The notes below the pieces were generated by a model. It was not told the DNA's origin. It did no database searches and worked only from the letters and a program-made list of their open reading frames with translations. Both the position numbers and the translations under genes were made by a program. A stretch of DNA of 54,687 nucleotides from Sporomusa acidovorans (lineage in GTDB: Bacteria > Bacillota > Negativicutes > Sporomusales > Sporomusaceae): contig NZ_FNAM01000040.1 of the NCBI RefSeq assembly GCF_900101845.1, positions 1 through 54,687 on the forward strand, read 5' to 3'. This document shows, piece by piece, positions 36,283-44,905 of the stretch. Positions within the stretch are counted from its first letter, which is position 1; the number at the start of each line of letters is the position of its first letter.

Positions 36283-37527
36283 TCATGCATTTAACCTTCC
36301 TCGCGAAAATACCAAATATATTGCAATAGATAAAATAATTAGAATCATTGAAGTACTGTATATGTAAGTAAAGCCAAAAGCTTGAGCCACACTACCCCAA
36401 ATAACAGAGCCAATGATTAGTCCTATGTCCATAGCACATAAAAATGTGGCATTAGCCACTCCGCGTCTTTCCACCGGCGCAAGTGATATAACCAACGCGT
36501 TTAGGGTAGGTTGAACCGCACCATGGCCGCTGCCGTAAACCACAGCGGCCACAAGAAACAGCGGGAACGACCTAGCTACAGATAACAGGTACAGGCCAAC
36601 TGCCAATAAAACCATGCCCGGTATCAATACTTTGTTATTTCCATGCCGGTCGGCAACTCGACCTGATACCAACCTGACAAATATCGTAGACAGTGCGGTA
36701 ACTACAAAAAACAGCCCGATATTGGCAATGCCTTGCTCACTCGCATAAGCGGGCAGAAAGATTCCTATAGTGGAGTAGGTCATCATAACGATAAAAAACA
36801 AAAAAGACGGCCAAATCACCTTTTTTTCAAAAACCGTTGATTTTGTAATTTGCCCCACACTATGTTCAAGTTTATTAATAATCGGAGCTTCTACTCTCGT
36901 CTGAGTATGATAGTATCTGTTTTCCCAAAAGCCCGTAAGTAATGCCAACACGATACATACCGCTGAAAAAAGAAAAAGTGCTGTGTGATTATAATACTCC
37001 ATCAAGTATAATCCCAAGCCAGGACCGACAGCTACAGCACTTGACATTGAGATGCCAAAAAGGCCCATTCCCTCGGTTCTGCGGGCGGCTGGGATCAGGT
37101 CAGAAGCTAGGGTGCTAACTGATGTGGTGGTTGCGCTCCAACTTATTCCGTGTATCGCTCTCAGCGCTAGTAACAAAATTATGGAATACGCGGCCGCATT
37201 GTAAGAGATGATTGTCAGCAACAACAAAGAAAGACCCGCAAGCATAATCGGCCTTCTTCCTTTCCGATCCAGCAATCCGCCAATTTTTAGACGAGAAATA
37301 AAACCGGTTAGAGAATAAATACCGGTTACCAGTCCCGCCATGATTTTATTTCCTCCAATATGTAAGACATGTAAAGGTAATGTTGACATAAGCATGAAGT
37401 TGCCAAAGTAGGCTAGAAAATTTGTAAATATGGTAAGAACGAATGACATTGTCCATAAGCTCTCCATAACGGCTGTGCCCGTATTTCCGCTATGCATCTT
37501 TTTCAAAATAAATGCACTTCCCTTCAC
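36283..37527 (-). CDS. MFS transporter, drug-exporter type (paralogue of 19218-20432)
   Basis: 414 residues, 12 predicted helices, with KIGGLLDRKGRRPIMLAGLS in the TM2-3 loop and SGRVADRHGNNKVLIPGM in the second half. It is similar to the MFS at 19218-20432 along its whole length (both share LRAIHGISW/LRAVHGIGW, SDLIPAARR/SDLIPATRR and NATFLCAMD). The GTG at 37527 has AAAGG 8 bases upstream; a TTG seven codons later is an alternative. A promoter and palindromic operator (37562-37590) lie between it and the Crp/Fnr gene. Confidence 0.92.
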   Translation of the reverse strand: MKGSAFILKKMHSGNTGTAVMESLWTMSFVLTIFTNFLAYFGNFMLMSTLPLHVLHIGGNKIMAGLVTGIYSLTGFISRLKIGGLLDRKGRRPIMLAGLSLLLLTIISYNAAAYSIILLLALRAIHGISWSATTTSVSTLASDLIPAARRTEGMGLFGISMSSAVAVGPGLGLYLMEYYNHTALFLFSAVCIVLALLTGFWENRYYHTQTRVEAPIINKLEHSVGQITKSTVFEKKVIWPSFLFFIVMMTYSTIGIFLPAYASEQGIANIGLFFVVTALSTIFVRLVSGRVADRHGNNKVLIPGMVLLAVGLYLLSVARSFPLFLVAAVVYGSGHGAVQPTLNALVISLAPVERRGVANATFLCAMDIGLIIGSVIWGSVAQAFGFTYIYSTSMILIILSIAIYLVFSRGRLNA

Positions 37528-37561
37528 CAGTATTGCCTTTCATTGTAATACTAGGAAGGAA

Positions 37562-37590
37562 ATTATATCTGTAAACTATTTTACACCCAC
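37562..37590 (-). promoter_or_regulatory. Crp/Fnr-like palindrome overlapping the MFS promoter
   Basis: TGTAAA-N4-TTTACA, a perfect 16-bp inverted repeat, lies at 37570-37585. On the minus strand a -10 TATAAT (37562-37567) follows it by two bases, so the palindrome sits between -35 and -10. Binding there would repress. The upstream gene encodes a Crp/Fnr-family protein, the natural candidate. Confidence 0.6.
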
Positions 37591-37639
37591 ATTTGGCAAA
37601 TTATTGTCATCGAATGACAAAGGACTGCGAAAAATGGGC

Positions 37640-38320
37640 TTACAAATCAACTACACATTTGCGTTTTAAAACATAATATCCTTGATTCTTGCAAATATAG
37701 TCACTTTCTATAAGCTGCTGTAAAACTCGTGAAACCATAACCCGGGAAGCACCTATACTCGCCGCAATCTCCTGTTGCGTCAAGTATAGCTTAATTAACG
37801 TGCCTTCATTACAAGATTGTCCATATTCTCGTGCCAGCCGGATAAATAAACTTACTATTTTTTCTTGCGTTGTTTGCGTACTGAATTCGGCAAATCGTTC
37901 CCAGGTATCATGTAAACGCTTGCCAAGGTTTCTAATGATCTGTATGGCAAGCTCAGGATGGCTTTCAATAACATTTTCAAATGCCTGACGGTCAAGGCAA
38001 CAGATTTTTGCCTCTTCTAATGCAATTGCTGAGTTGGCTAAAACGATGTCTTCTTTAAATAAAGCGGCTTCGCCGATCACTTCACCCGGTCCAACAATCT
38101 GAGTGATCATCTCTTCCCCCTGTTGCGTTACACTAACCAGTTTGAAGCTGCCGTCTTTGAGAAAGTATATGGTATCAGCCGGATCTCCCTGTCGGAACAA
38201 ATATTCTCCTTTTTTCTTTAAATATTTGCGCATGGCATGACAAAACAAACGAAATGAAACCATATCAATCCCGAAAAAAACAGGAGTATCATGTAAACAT
38301 AGGTATTTTCCTTTTCCCAT
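37640..38320 (-). CDS. Crp/Fnr-family transcriptional regulator
   Basis: 226 residues from the ATG at 38320 (AAGGA 7 bases upstream); the longer open frame is not supported. Residues about 20-130 are the cyclic-nucleotide-like sensor barrel (GEYLFRQGDPADTIYFLKDG, GPGEVIGEAALF). Residues about 150-220 are the Crp helix-turn-helix (LTQQEIAASIGASRVMVSRV). The cysteines present (CLHD, FCHAM, KICCLD) do not form the N-terminal FNR cluster. The effector is unknown. It is in tandem with the MFS gene. Confidence 0.92.
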   Translation of the reverse strand: MGKGKYLCLHDTPVFFGIDMVSFRLFCHAMRKYLKKKGEYLFRQGDPADTIYFLKDGSFKLVSVTQQGEEMITQIVGPGEVIGEAALFKEDIVLANSAIALEEAKICCLDRQAFENVIESHPELAIQIIRNLGKRLHDTWERFAEFSTQTTQEKIVSLFIRLAREYGQSCNEGTLIKLYLTQQEIAASIGASRVMVSRVLQQLIESDYICKNQGYYVLKRKCVVDL

Positions 38321-38451
38321 AACCTCATCCTTAATTAGAAAATAATAAATACACAGTGTTCCTATCCAGGAGAAAAGCAAATGAAAAAACTCCTAATCAA
38401 GTTGAAAACTTTACATCAACCAATATTTTTTAGAATTTATTTTAATTGAAA

Positions 38452-39251
38452 CTAGATTAATGTGTTAATCACTTTTAGTACATCATTCAAAGCACGTACA
38501 TCATGTGTACGGATATAGTCTACGCCCATATAACTTAGATAAATTTCTGCTCCTAAAGTAGCTGGCCCTCTCTCATTTACTTTGCGATTGGTGATGTCAC
38601 CTAAAAATGATTTTCGAGAAACTCCAACAAGGATTGGTAATTTAAAATATTCCTTCAACTGTTTTATATTTTTTAAAACATAAATTGAAGATTCCGGATT
38701 AGATCCTAAGAAATTTCCCATCCCCGGATCTAAAATCATTCGTTCCAATGAAATACCTGAATTTTGAAGCGTCTTAATACGTTCGATAAAAAAAGTGACC
38801 ATTCCCTTAAATACTTTTTCGGGTTCAGTTTCAACAATTGTAGCCGGACCAAAACGCTGGACGGAATGCATTATAATGAGTTTACAATTAGCTTCTGCTA
38901 AATCAGAATAAATTTCAGCATGAGGAAACCCCTGGATATCATTTATATAATGAACATTATTCTTTAAAACATATTTTTGAACTTCAGGCTTAAAAGTGTC
39001 TATTGAAATCGGAATCTTTTGCGATAGCAAAGAATTAACCACCGGTTTTAGACGATTAATTTCTTCTTGCGGCTTCACTTCTTTTGTTACAGTATTGCTG
39101 GAAGCAGCCCCTAGATCGATGATATCAGCGCCATCTTCCACAAGCTGAAGAGATTTTTCTATAGCTTTGTTTGTAGATAAAGTCCACCATCCGAAAAACT
39201 GTCGTCAGTAATATTTACAACTCCTAATATTTTTGGGGTAGATATTTTCAC
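38452..39251 (-). pseudogene. Sul-like dihydropteroate synthase, one-base frameshift
   Basis: Starts at a GTG (39251) with GAGAGG 5 bases upstream and reads KISTPKILGVVNITDDSFSD; near 39178 one T seems lost, and the frame continues as STNKAIEKSLQLVEDGADII. The 229-residue frame from 39141 is then open. Dihydropteroate synthase joins pterin pyrophosphate and p-aminobenzoate. The sequence follows the mobile sulfonamide-resistance (Sul) enzymes rather than ordinary FolP: IDLGAASSN, YINDIQGFPHAEIYSDLAEA, KLIIMHSVQR, ILDPGMGNFLGSNPESS with the longer loop of Sul proteins, VSRKSFLG and DYIRTHDVRALNDVL. It is not beside other folate genes. Resistance is inference. If the missing T is a consensus error, the gene would be intact. 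Confidence 0.85.
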
Positions 39252-39268
39252 AAAAACCTCTCCATGCT

Positions 39269-39290
39269 CACGTTGCGCGCTTCATATATA
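39269..39290 (-). repeat. 5' leader repeat, copy 1
   Basis: A 22-base sequence that differs at one position from 43042-43063. Both copies lie 18-24 bases upstream of a minus-strand start codon, here the Sul-like gene. On the minus strand it reads TATATATGAAGCGC, then CAACGTG. Confidence 0.6.
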
Positions 39291-39364
39291 AATATCTACT
39301 GAACGAACACAGTATTTTCACCACTAATCACAAACATTGTTGCAAGACTCCTATCAATATCGAC

Positions 39365-40117
39365 TCATGTCTTTATTCCCAGTAAATCTGCGAGTTGTGG
39401 AAAAAAGTCTATACCTGCATGAAGAGCTATTAATAAATACATATTCTTGAACTTAGACCAAAGAAGTCCGAAAATAAGACCTACTATAAATACAGGAAAT
39501 ACCGTCCCCATCATCACTGATAATACATTCCCCGCCACGCCTTCCATGTCGTTAGATAAAATAAATCGTGATGGGAAATGAAACAGGGCAAACGCTATAC
39601 TTGAACAAACTACGCCTATCGTACTACCGAAAAGTTCTTCGATTCGCGTTTGTAAAATAACCCTATAAAAGATTTCTTCCGGGATAGCCGCCGTGAGTAG
39701 AGGAATAAAAAACGAAATCAACACCATCATTATATTTATATGGTCTCTTACATCAATAATCCTCCGAAGATAGCTGTGATTAATAAGCAGCCCAACCGTC
39801 AAAAAGAATACTGTGGCAATAACATTCTTTTCCTTACTTTGAAACTTCCATTGAAGTAATGATGATAGATGATAACCTCTATTGCAGTATATAAAAAGTG
39901 GAACAACCAGAAGAAATATTATTTTAGCGAATAACACATACCATAAATCATTGCCGAATTCGTGGCAGCCAAATAAAGGGATCGGATAGTTTTTTATTAA
40001 CAGCGAGCATATCCAGATAATGATGCAGTAGAATCCCGCATAGCTTCCAAATATCAGCAGTTCCGTTTCCGGATGGATAATAGCTGTTTGTTCCACTGAA
40101 AATTCAGTTTGTATCAA
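39365..40117 (-). CDS. CPBP-family intramembrane metalloprotease
   Basis: 250 residues with about seven membrane helices. The family motifs are all visible: AAIPEEIFYRVILQ (EExxxR), AFALFHFPSR (FxxxH) and LLIALHAGIDF (HxxxD/N). CPBP (Abi) proteins cleave substrates within the membrane, for instance processing peptides or giving self-immunity to bacteriocins. I choose the TTG at 40117 with AAGGGG 8 bases upstream. No peptide or bacteriocin gene is visible next to it. Confidence 0.85.
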   Translation of the reverse strand: MIQTEFSVEQTAIIHPETELLIFGSYAGFYCIIIWICSLLIKNYPIPLFGCHEFGNDLWYVLFAKIIFLLVVPLFIYCNRGYHLSSLLQWKFQSKEKNVIATVFFLTVGLLINHSYLRRIIDVRDHINIMMVLISFFIPLLTAAIPEEIFYRVILQTRIEELFGSTIGVVCSSIAFALFHFPSRFILSNDMEGVAGNVLSVMMGTVFPVFIVGLIFGLLWSKFKNMYLLIALHAGIDFFPQLADLLGIKT

Positions 40118-40445
40118 TTTTATATCCCCTTCACATCCCTGAATTGATACTTGTCTCAACCTGCGGCGTGTTGCGAAAAAGGCTCACACATAGCTTTACC
40201 TTGTTAATGATCAATTAATGTTACGGGAAAGGTTCCTCACGGGAACAGATGACATGACGTATTGTCGAAGCATTATCGTTTTATTTACGAAACTCCAAGA
40301 CCGACGTGGAAATGCCGGAAGTATTTTGGTCTGGAGACGTTCCTAAAATGTAATCAAAGACTATTGCTGGGTTGTGTTGACTTTTAATCTTCCATACAGA
40401 AGGTGGTCAGTATCTACCAACGACAGATATCCTTTCCTTGTTTAT
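40118..40445. other. Gene-free stretch with a tiny amidohydrolase relic
   Basis: No gene is evident. On the minus strand around 40390-40428, SLVDTDHLLYG can be read, almost the same as LVDNDHLLYGSDYP in the amidohydrolase at 42029-43018, and the DNA also matches there. It is probably a leftover of a second copy. Confidence 0.4.
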
Positions 40446-41852
40446 TTATAGTTTCACTTTCTTGGGCACCGCATCGGCTCCAATGTTCATTTTATAATTC
40501 AGATTTTTTGTTGTTTCCCGGAATTCGTCTTTGACCTTTTCTACTAAACCACTGTCGGTCATCAATTCATAACACGCGCCCGCCAGTGTTTTCGACGCAA
40601 ATAGCATGCCGTTAAAACCGATGTTAGAGCCTGTACATGCCGTAGCCTGCCAGGTGTGTGTAAACACACCTATAGGCCATGTGGCGCAGTAAACGGCTCC
40701 CAACGGGAATAACCAGCTTGGATCTGCATCTCCCGAGACAGGAAATACGTCGCAGTTGGTTTTGGATACTACCTTGTCCATCAAGACCTTATCATAATAT
40801 TCGGGTGGAATCTGGAACGCCTGCGCACCCCTGAGTTTCTGCTCGGGCGTAAATTGGTCGGTAAGTTTTTCAGCAAAGGCGTAATCCTCCTCCGTAAAGG
40901 CCGGGCCACCCCCCAGTTCGTTCATATTCTTTACGAACAAATCAGCAATCGTCTGATTCACTATTACTTCATTTCCTCCGCCAAGGACCTCAACGTTTTC
41001 CAACATGGTCCCCGTCATCATCGCCGCCCCTTTTGCCACTTCCACAAGACGTTGAAACGCCTCATCCAGTTGTGTCCGTTTGGGAGCCCGCATCATATAC
41101 CAGGACTGGCATCTGTCCGGCACGGTGTTTGGAGCGATTCCATTGCCTAAGATTGAGTAATGAAACATGACCTCGCGCGGAAGATGCTCACGCAGATAAT
41201 TTGCACCCACGTTCATCAATTCAACCGCGTCCAGCGCGCTGCGTCCCATATGCGCCTGAGGTGCATGGGCGGTGAGCCCTCTGAAGCTGAACAGCACGGA
41301 AGTGGCCGCCAGACACGGCACCCGCCAGGGGGTGTTGTTAGAAGATGGGTGCCAATACAGTAGTGCGTCGCAATTGTCGAAATATCCGTCTCGTAGCATA
41401 AATAGCTTTCCTATAAGTTCCTCCTCCGCCGGGCATCCATAATAACGAACGGTGCCCTTGAGTTCTCCCCGTTCTATCGCCTCTTTGATGGCTATGGCGG
41501 CACCGACGCCGGCCACACCCAGCAGGTTGTGACCGCAGCCATGTCCGTGACCGCCTTCCACCCGTACCTTTCTATCTGGCGCAGAATCCTGCGACAGACT
41601 TTCGAGCGCATCATATTCTCCCAGAATGCCGATAACCGGTTTTCCCTCCCCGTATTCGGCGATAAGCGCCGTAGGCATGCCTTTCAGGCCAAGCGATACC
41701 TTTAGTCCCGCCTCTTCCAATACCTTGGCCTGCAGCTTTGAAGCAAATACTTCCTCCAGTGAAACCTCGGGATTTTCCCAGATATCCCGCGCCATTTTTT
41801 TCAACATCTGACTATTTTCATCAATGTTGCTCCAAACTTTTTGCTTTAGCAT
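40446..41852 (-). CDS. M20 amidohydrolase, AbgB-like
   Basis: 468 residues, full length. The M20 metal site is seen in VEGGHGHGCGHNLLG, CPAEEELIGK and further His residues; the dimer/lid domain starts near FSFRGLTAHAPQAH. It most resembles the B subunit of p-aminobenzoyl-glutamate hydrolase and related amino-acid amide hydrolases (GRSALDAVELMNVGANYLRE; the C-terminal GSNIGFNGM). AbgB normally works with AbgA, which is not present. The same-strand amidohydrolase gene precedes it by about 175 bases. The nearby dihydropteroate-synthase-like gene uses p-aminobenzoate, so a link to that compound is possible but unproven. Confidence 0.88.
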   Translation of the reverse strand: MLKQKVWSNIDENSQMLKKMARDIWENPEVSLEEVFASKLQAKVLEEAGLKVSLGLKGMPTALIAEYGEGKPVIGILGEYDALESLSQDSAPDRKVRVEGGHGHGCGHNLLGVAGVGAAIAIKEAIERGELKGTVRYYGCPAEEELIGKLFMLRDGYFDNCDALLYWHPSSNNTPWRVPCLAATSVLFSFRGLTAHAPQAHMGRSALDAVELMNVGANYLREHLPREVMFHYSILGNGIAPNTVPDRCQSWYMMRAPKRTQLDEAFQRLVEVAKGAAMMTGTMLENVEVLGGGNEVIVNQTIADLFVKNMNELGGGPAFTEEDYAFAEKLTDQFTPEQKLRGAQAFQIPPEYYDKVLMDKVVSKTNCDVFPVSGDADPSWLFPLGAVYCATWPIGVFTHTWQATACTGSNIGFNGMLFASKTLAGACYELMTDSGLVEKVKDEFRETTKNLNYKMNIGADAVPKKVKL

Positions 41853-42028
41853 AGTGACCCTCCTTGTAAATACATTGAGGTTGATTAGGTTAACCAGTTA
41901 TTATTCTTTCTTTCGTTCCCGATCTACTCATGCTTCGCTCACCTATCCATTTTTGTTTTCTTCTCGTTCTCGCCCGCCTGGATACTGGCCAAGGACCTTG
42001 CGTTTTGACGAGCAGCATAATGGCATTT

Positions 42029-43018
42029 CTACCTAAGCCGCGGAAATAATTTAACCGCATTGTCCCGGTATATGGCACGCCGCTGCTCATCGGTAAGCAA
42101 ATTTGTCTTATCCAATGCGTCTGCTAAATAAATGCAGCCAGCCGCCGGCGTATAGGGATAATCACTGCCATATAACAGGTGGTCATTATCTACCAGCTGC
42201 AGCAGAGCCGCCAATTGCCGTGGCAGGCAGACTCCGGCTACATCATAATACAAACTCCGTAAAGCGGCATATACGTCGATAACGGCTTCCCCTTTATTTA
42301 ATACCTGAAGACCGACCTGCATCCGGTCTGCAAGGATTGGCAACAAGGCACCGGCATGAGGAACAATGATTTTAATATCAGGAAACCGCTTTAAGGTGCC
42401 TTTTAAGATCATGTTAATAATGGTGCGGGTTGTGTCAAAGAAAAATTCCACGAGCGGCATCGGCAAATCTTCGAGAATATTTTCCGGTACCGCGCCGGGA
42501 GTAGTAGGGTGAAGGGTCACTATAGCTTTGCGCTTATTTAGTTCTGCAAAAACGGGGTCCAAGCGCGGATCACCCAGGTAGACTCCCTGAGAGTTGGTTG
42601 GTAATGTAAATCCATCGGCGTGCAAAACATCTAAAGCATACTGAATTTCTTCCATACTGGCGTCTATATCAGGCAATGGCAAAGAAGCGAGCAAGCCAAA
42701 CCGACCCGGATATTTCCGGACAAGTTCCGCGCCGTCTTCATTTACTTTTCGTGCCAGGACCTTAGCGGCATGATCATCACCAAAATGAATATGCGGCGAG
42801 GTAATTGACAGCATGGTAGTAACAATGCCCAACTGTTCGGCTATGTCCAAATGAGTCTTTATATCCCACTCCGGGGTTGGAAACCGGTCGCGGTTTTTCT
42901 TGGCGTTGATTAATAACGCTTCCTGATAAGCTTGCGGCACATAATGAACATGCACATCGATTTTAGGCAAACTGCTTCCCTTGTAGTTTTTAATTACGCT
43001 TTCCATAGTTTTTTTCAT
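42029..43018 (-). CDS. Amidohydrolase-2 family protein (ACMSD-like decarboxylase)
   Basis: 329 residues, TIM-barrel metal enzyme. Metal ligands are in KIDVHVHYVP (HxH), VTLHPTTPG, IIVPHAGALLP and LLYGSDYPYTP. The pattern fits aminocarboxymuconate-semialdehyde decarboxylase relatives, which decarboxylate or hydrolyse aromatic or dienoic acids. The substrate is unknown. It starts at an ATG (43018) behind GGAGAG. The 5' leader carries the 22-base repeat shared with the Sul-like gene, and a group II intron lies just upstream. It probably shares a transcript with the AbgB-like gene. Confidence 0.87.
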   Translation of the reverse strand: MKKTMESVIKNYKGSSLPKIDVHVHYVPQAYQEALLINAKKNRDRFPTPEWDIKTHLDIAEQLGIVTTMLSITSPHIHFGDDHAAKVLARKVNEDGAELVRKYPGRFGLLASLPLPDIDASMEEIQYALDVLHADGFTLPTNSQGVYLGDPRLDPVFAELNKRKAIVTLHPTTPGAVPENILEDLPMPLVEFFFDTTRTIINMILKGTLKRFPDIKIIVPHAGALLPILADRMQVGLQVLNKGEAVIDVYAALRSLYYDVAGVCLPRQLAALLQLVDNDHLLYGSDYPYTPAAGCIYLADALDKTNLLTDEQRRAIYRDNAVKLFPRLR

Positions 43019-43041
43019 TCTCTTTCTCTCCTCGCTGTGCG

Positions 43042-43063
43042 CACGTTGTGCGCTTCATATATA
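43042..43063 (-). repeat. 5' leader repeat, copy 2
   Basis: Matches 39269-39290 at 21 of 22 positions and lies 24 bases before the amidohydrolase start. Here GCGCAC and GTGCGC flank AAC and can form a hairpin in the leader RNA. Confidence 0.6.
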
Positions 43064-43504
43064 TTTCACAGAAATCATCGCTCCTGCGTTGCGATGTAAG
43101 ACAATCGACTTACTTCATGCGAAAGCCTCTGGGGGACAACAGCATGTCGGTAAAGTCAGGATTAGACAGCGCCTGCTGTCGAGTGACCTGGCGAGTCAGG
43201 CCATATATGGTAAAGCCTGTGGGCTGAATCCGGGTCTGTGGCCAAGAACGCTGCCGGACCATTCCGGTATCAATGGGTATCTCCAATATAGGTGAGATTT
43301 GGGATAAGCAGGCTCATTGACGCACCTGCGGTAAGCAGGGAAACGACCAACCGGATACCTACGTATGGATACACTATATGGAGCTGTCAAACGTGACCTG
43401 CCTAAGTACTTTACGGTATATGGCAGAGAGCCCTAATAGTAGCTCAACGGCCTTCTGTAATGGATGGCACATGGTGAAGGGGGGCAGTATTCCAAGTTCC
43501 CATT

Positions 43505-44461
43505 TTGAAAGGAGTTGCTTTGAATGGAGCAAGCAAAACTCATGCAGAAATTGGAAGGTTATCGTCTGTTCTACGATCAGGATTGTACCTCATTGCCTAT
43601 AACTCCGTTAAGTCTAACGACGGGGCGGAAACCTCCGGCTCTGATGGCACTTCCCTGCATGGTTTCTGCCAAGAGTGGATTGACGATCTGATCGCTTCTA
43701 TGCGCACAGAATCCTACCAACCTCAACCAAATCGAACCATGATGATACCAAAAAGCAATGGTAAAATGCGCAAGCTTAGTTTTCCCAATGGCAAAGACAA
43801 GCTGGTTCAGGAAGCCATTCGTATTATCTTAGAATGCATTTATGAACCTACCTTTTCTACCCTCTCACATGGCTTCCGGCCAAAACGCTCTACACAAAGT
43901 GCTTTGGCTGATGTGGAGACTTGGAACGGTACCATCTGGCTAATTGAGGGCGATATTGCCGCTTGTTTTGATGAAATTGATCATCGCGTCTTGGAATCAA
44001 TCCTTCGAGAACGTATTAACGATGAGCGCTTCTTACGTCTCATCAATAAAGTTCTCAAAGCCGGATATTTCGACATGCAACTTAACTATCACAAAGGCAA
44101 AATCGGAAATGCTCAGGGTTCCTGCTGTAGTCCTATTCTTTGTAACATCTATCTCGATAAACTGGACCGCTTTATGGAACATATTATCGAACGAGATACA
44201 CTTGGTGACTACCGCAGACAAAATCCTCTATACGCCAAGGCTAGGTATCAGTACAAGAAAGCGGTCAGCCAGGGTAGCGATGCCAAGATTGTCAAATCGC
44301 TGCGAAACGAAATGAAGAAGCTCCCTGCTACGGACAGATATGACCCGCATTTCCGCAGGGTAAAATATGTCCGGTATGCCGATGATTTTCTAATTGGTCT
44401 CATTGCCCTTAAATCGTATGATGCTAACAAGTTTCAGCTCAATCAACTCAACCGACGATAA
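43505..44461 (+). pseudogene. Group II intron reverse transcriptase, broken
   Basis: The RT fingers and palm are clear: MMIPKSNGKMRKLSFPN, LSHGFRPKRSTQSALADVE, IWLIEGDIAACFDEIDHRVL, GNAQGSCCSPILCNIYLDKL and the catalytic VRYADDFLIGL. The frame ends about 15 residues after YADD, whereas intact proteins continue with RT7, the thumb/maturase domain and often an endonuclease. Domain V follows at once, so these parts were deleted. A better ribosome site (AAAGGAG) precedes an ATG at 43524 in another frame, with one T apparently lost near 43558. No functional maturase can be made. Confidence 0.85.
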
Positions 44462-44478
44462 TTCATTTGGAATATGGA

Positions 44479-44512
44479 GAGCCGTATGCGGTGAAAGTCG
44501 CTTGTACGGTTC
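44479..44512 (+). ncRNA. Group II intron domain V
   Basis: A 34-base hairpin with the catalytic core: GAGCCGTATGCGG, GAAA tetraloop, then GTCGCTTGTACGGTTC. The stem is complete, including the bulge. Domain VI follows at 44513-44546 with paired GGTGG/CCACC arms. Confidence 0.9.
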
Positions 44513-44759
44513 GGGAAGGGGTGGGTTACTTTGTTAATCCACCTATTTCATTAGAAAATATATTACACAGCTTTTAACTGTGTTTGGTATTCCGTTCAAT
44601 TCTTTTCAGCACTCCATATTTATCACTCTGTACTGGTATGACAAAAATGGTACATATATTACAGTGCCATAATATGCCTTTTTTTATCATCTGTCAATAC
44701 AAATATTGCATCAGTCAAAGAGTCACCCCATAATCGCTTATTGATCGCCATGCTCGCCA

Positions 44760-44790
44760 AAAATTTCCCGAATAAAATTCGGGAAATTTT
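44760..44790. terminator. Bidirectional terminator hairpin
   Basis: AAAATTTCCCGAAT and ATTCGGGAAATTTT form a perfect 14-bp stem with an AAA loop. It separates the intron from the third TetR gene. The rest of 44547-44905 holds GGTAC motifs and the TetR promoter region but no gene. Confidence 0.75.
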
Positions 44791-44859
44791 GCCTGCGATT
44801 TTTTACGATGTGTATTGACACTTGCTAGAAAGTGGTATATTCTTAATTTGAATTCCATA

Positions 44860-44883
44860 GTACCCATTTTGTCATTTCGGTAC
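44860..44883. promoter_or_regulatory. Candidate TetR operator (GTACC...GGTAC)
   Basis: GTACC (44860-44864) and GGTAC (44879-44883) form an inverted pair just before the TetR start at 44906. A similar, wider pair (TTTTGTACC at 45516-45524 and GGTACAAA at 45548-45555) lies between the TetR gene and the pump genes, and another GGTAC is at 44649. They are candidates for the site of this regulator. Confidence 0.45.
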
Positions 44884-44905
44884 AAAATTGATGAGGTGAT
44901 CTTAT

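Larger units (their letters stand above)
43088..44546 (+). mobile_element. Group II intron (degenerate)
   Basis: A structured 5' region of more than 400 bases without genes is followed by a reverse-transcriptase frame and then a canonical 34-base domain V (44479-44512) and domain VI ending near CCACCTAT at 44546. That order is diagnostic of a bacterial group II intron. The 3' end is well placed. The 5' end is not: GTTGCG at 43088 is my best guess, and GTGCGC at 43038-43043 is another. It sits between the amidohydrolase and the third TetR gene. The encoded protein is broken, so mobility would need help in trans. Confidence 0.82.

Noticed and set aside
39365..40117. CPBP protease as part of a bacteriocin immunity locus.
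   Set aside because: No precursor peptide, modifying enzyme or dedicated exporter lies next to it.
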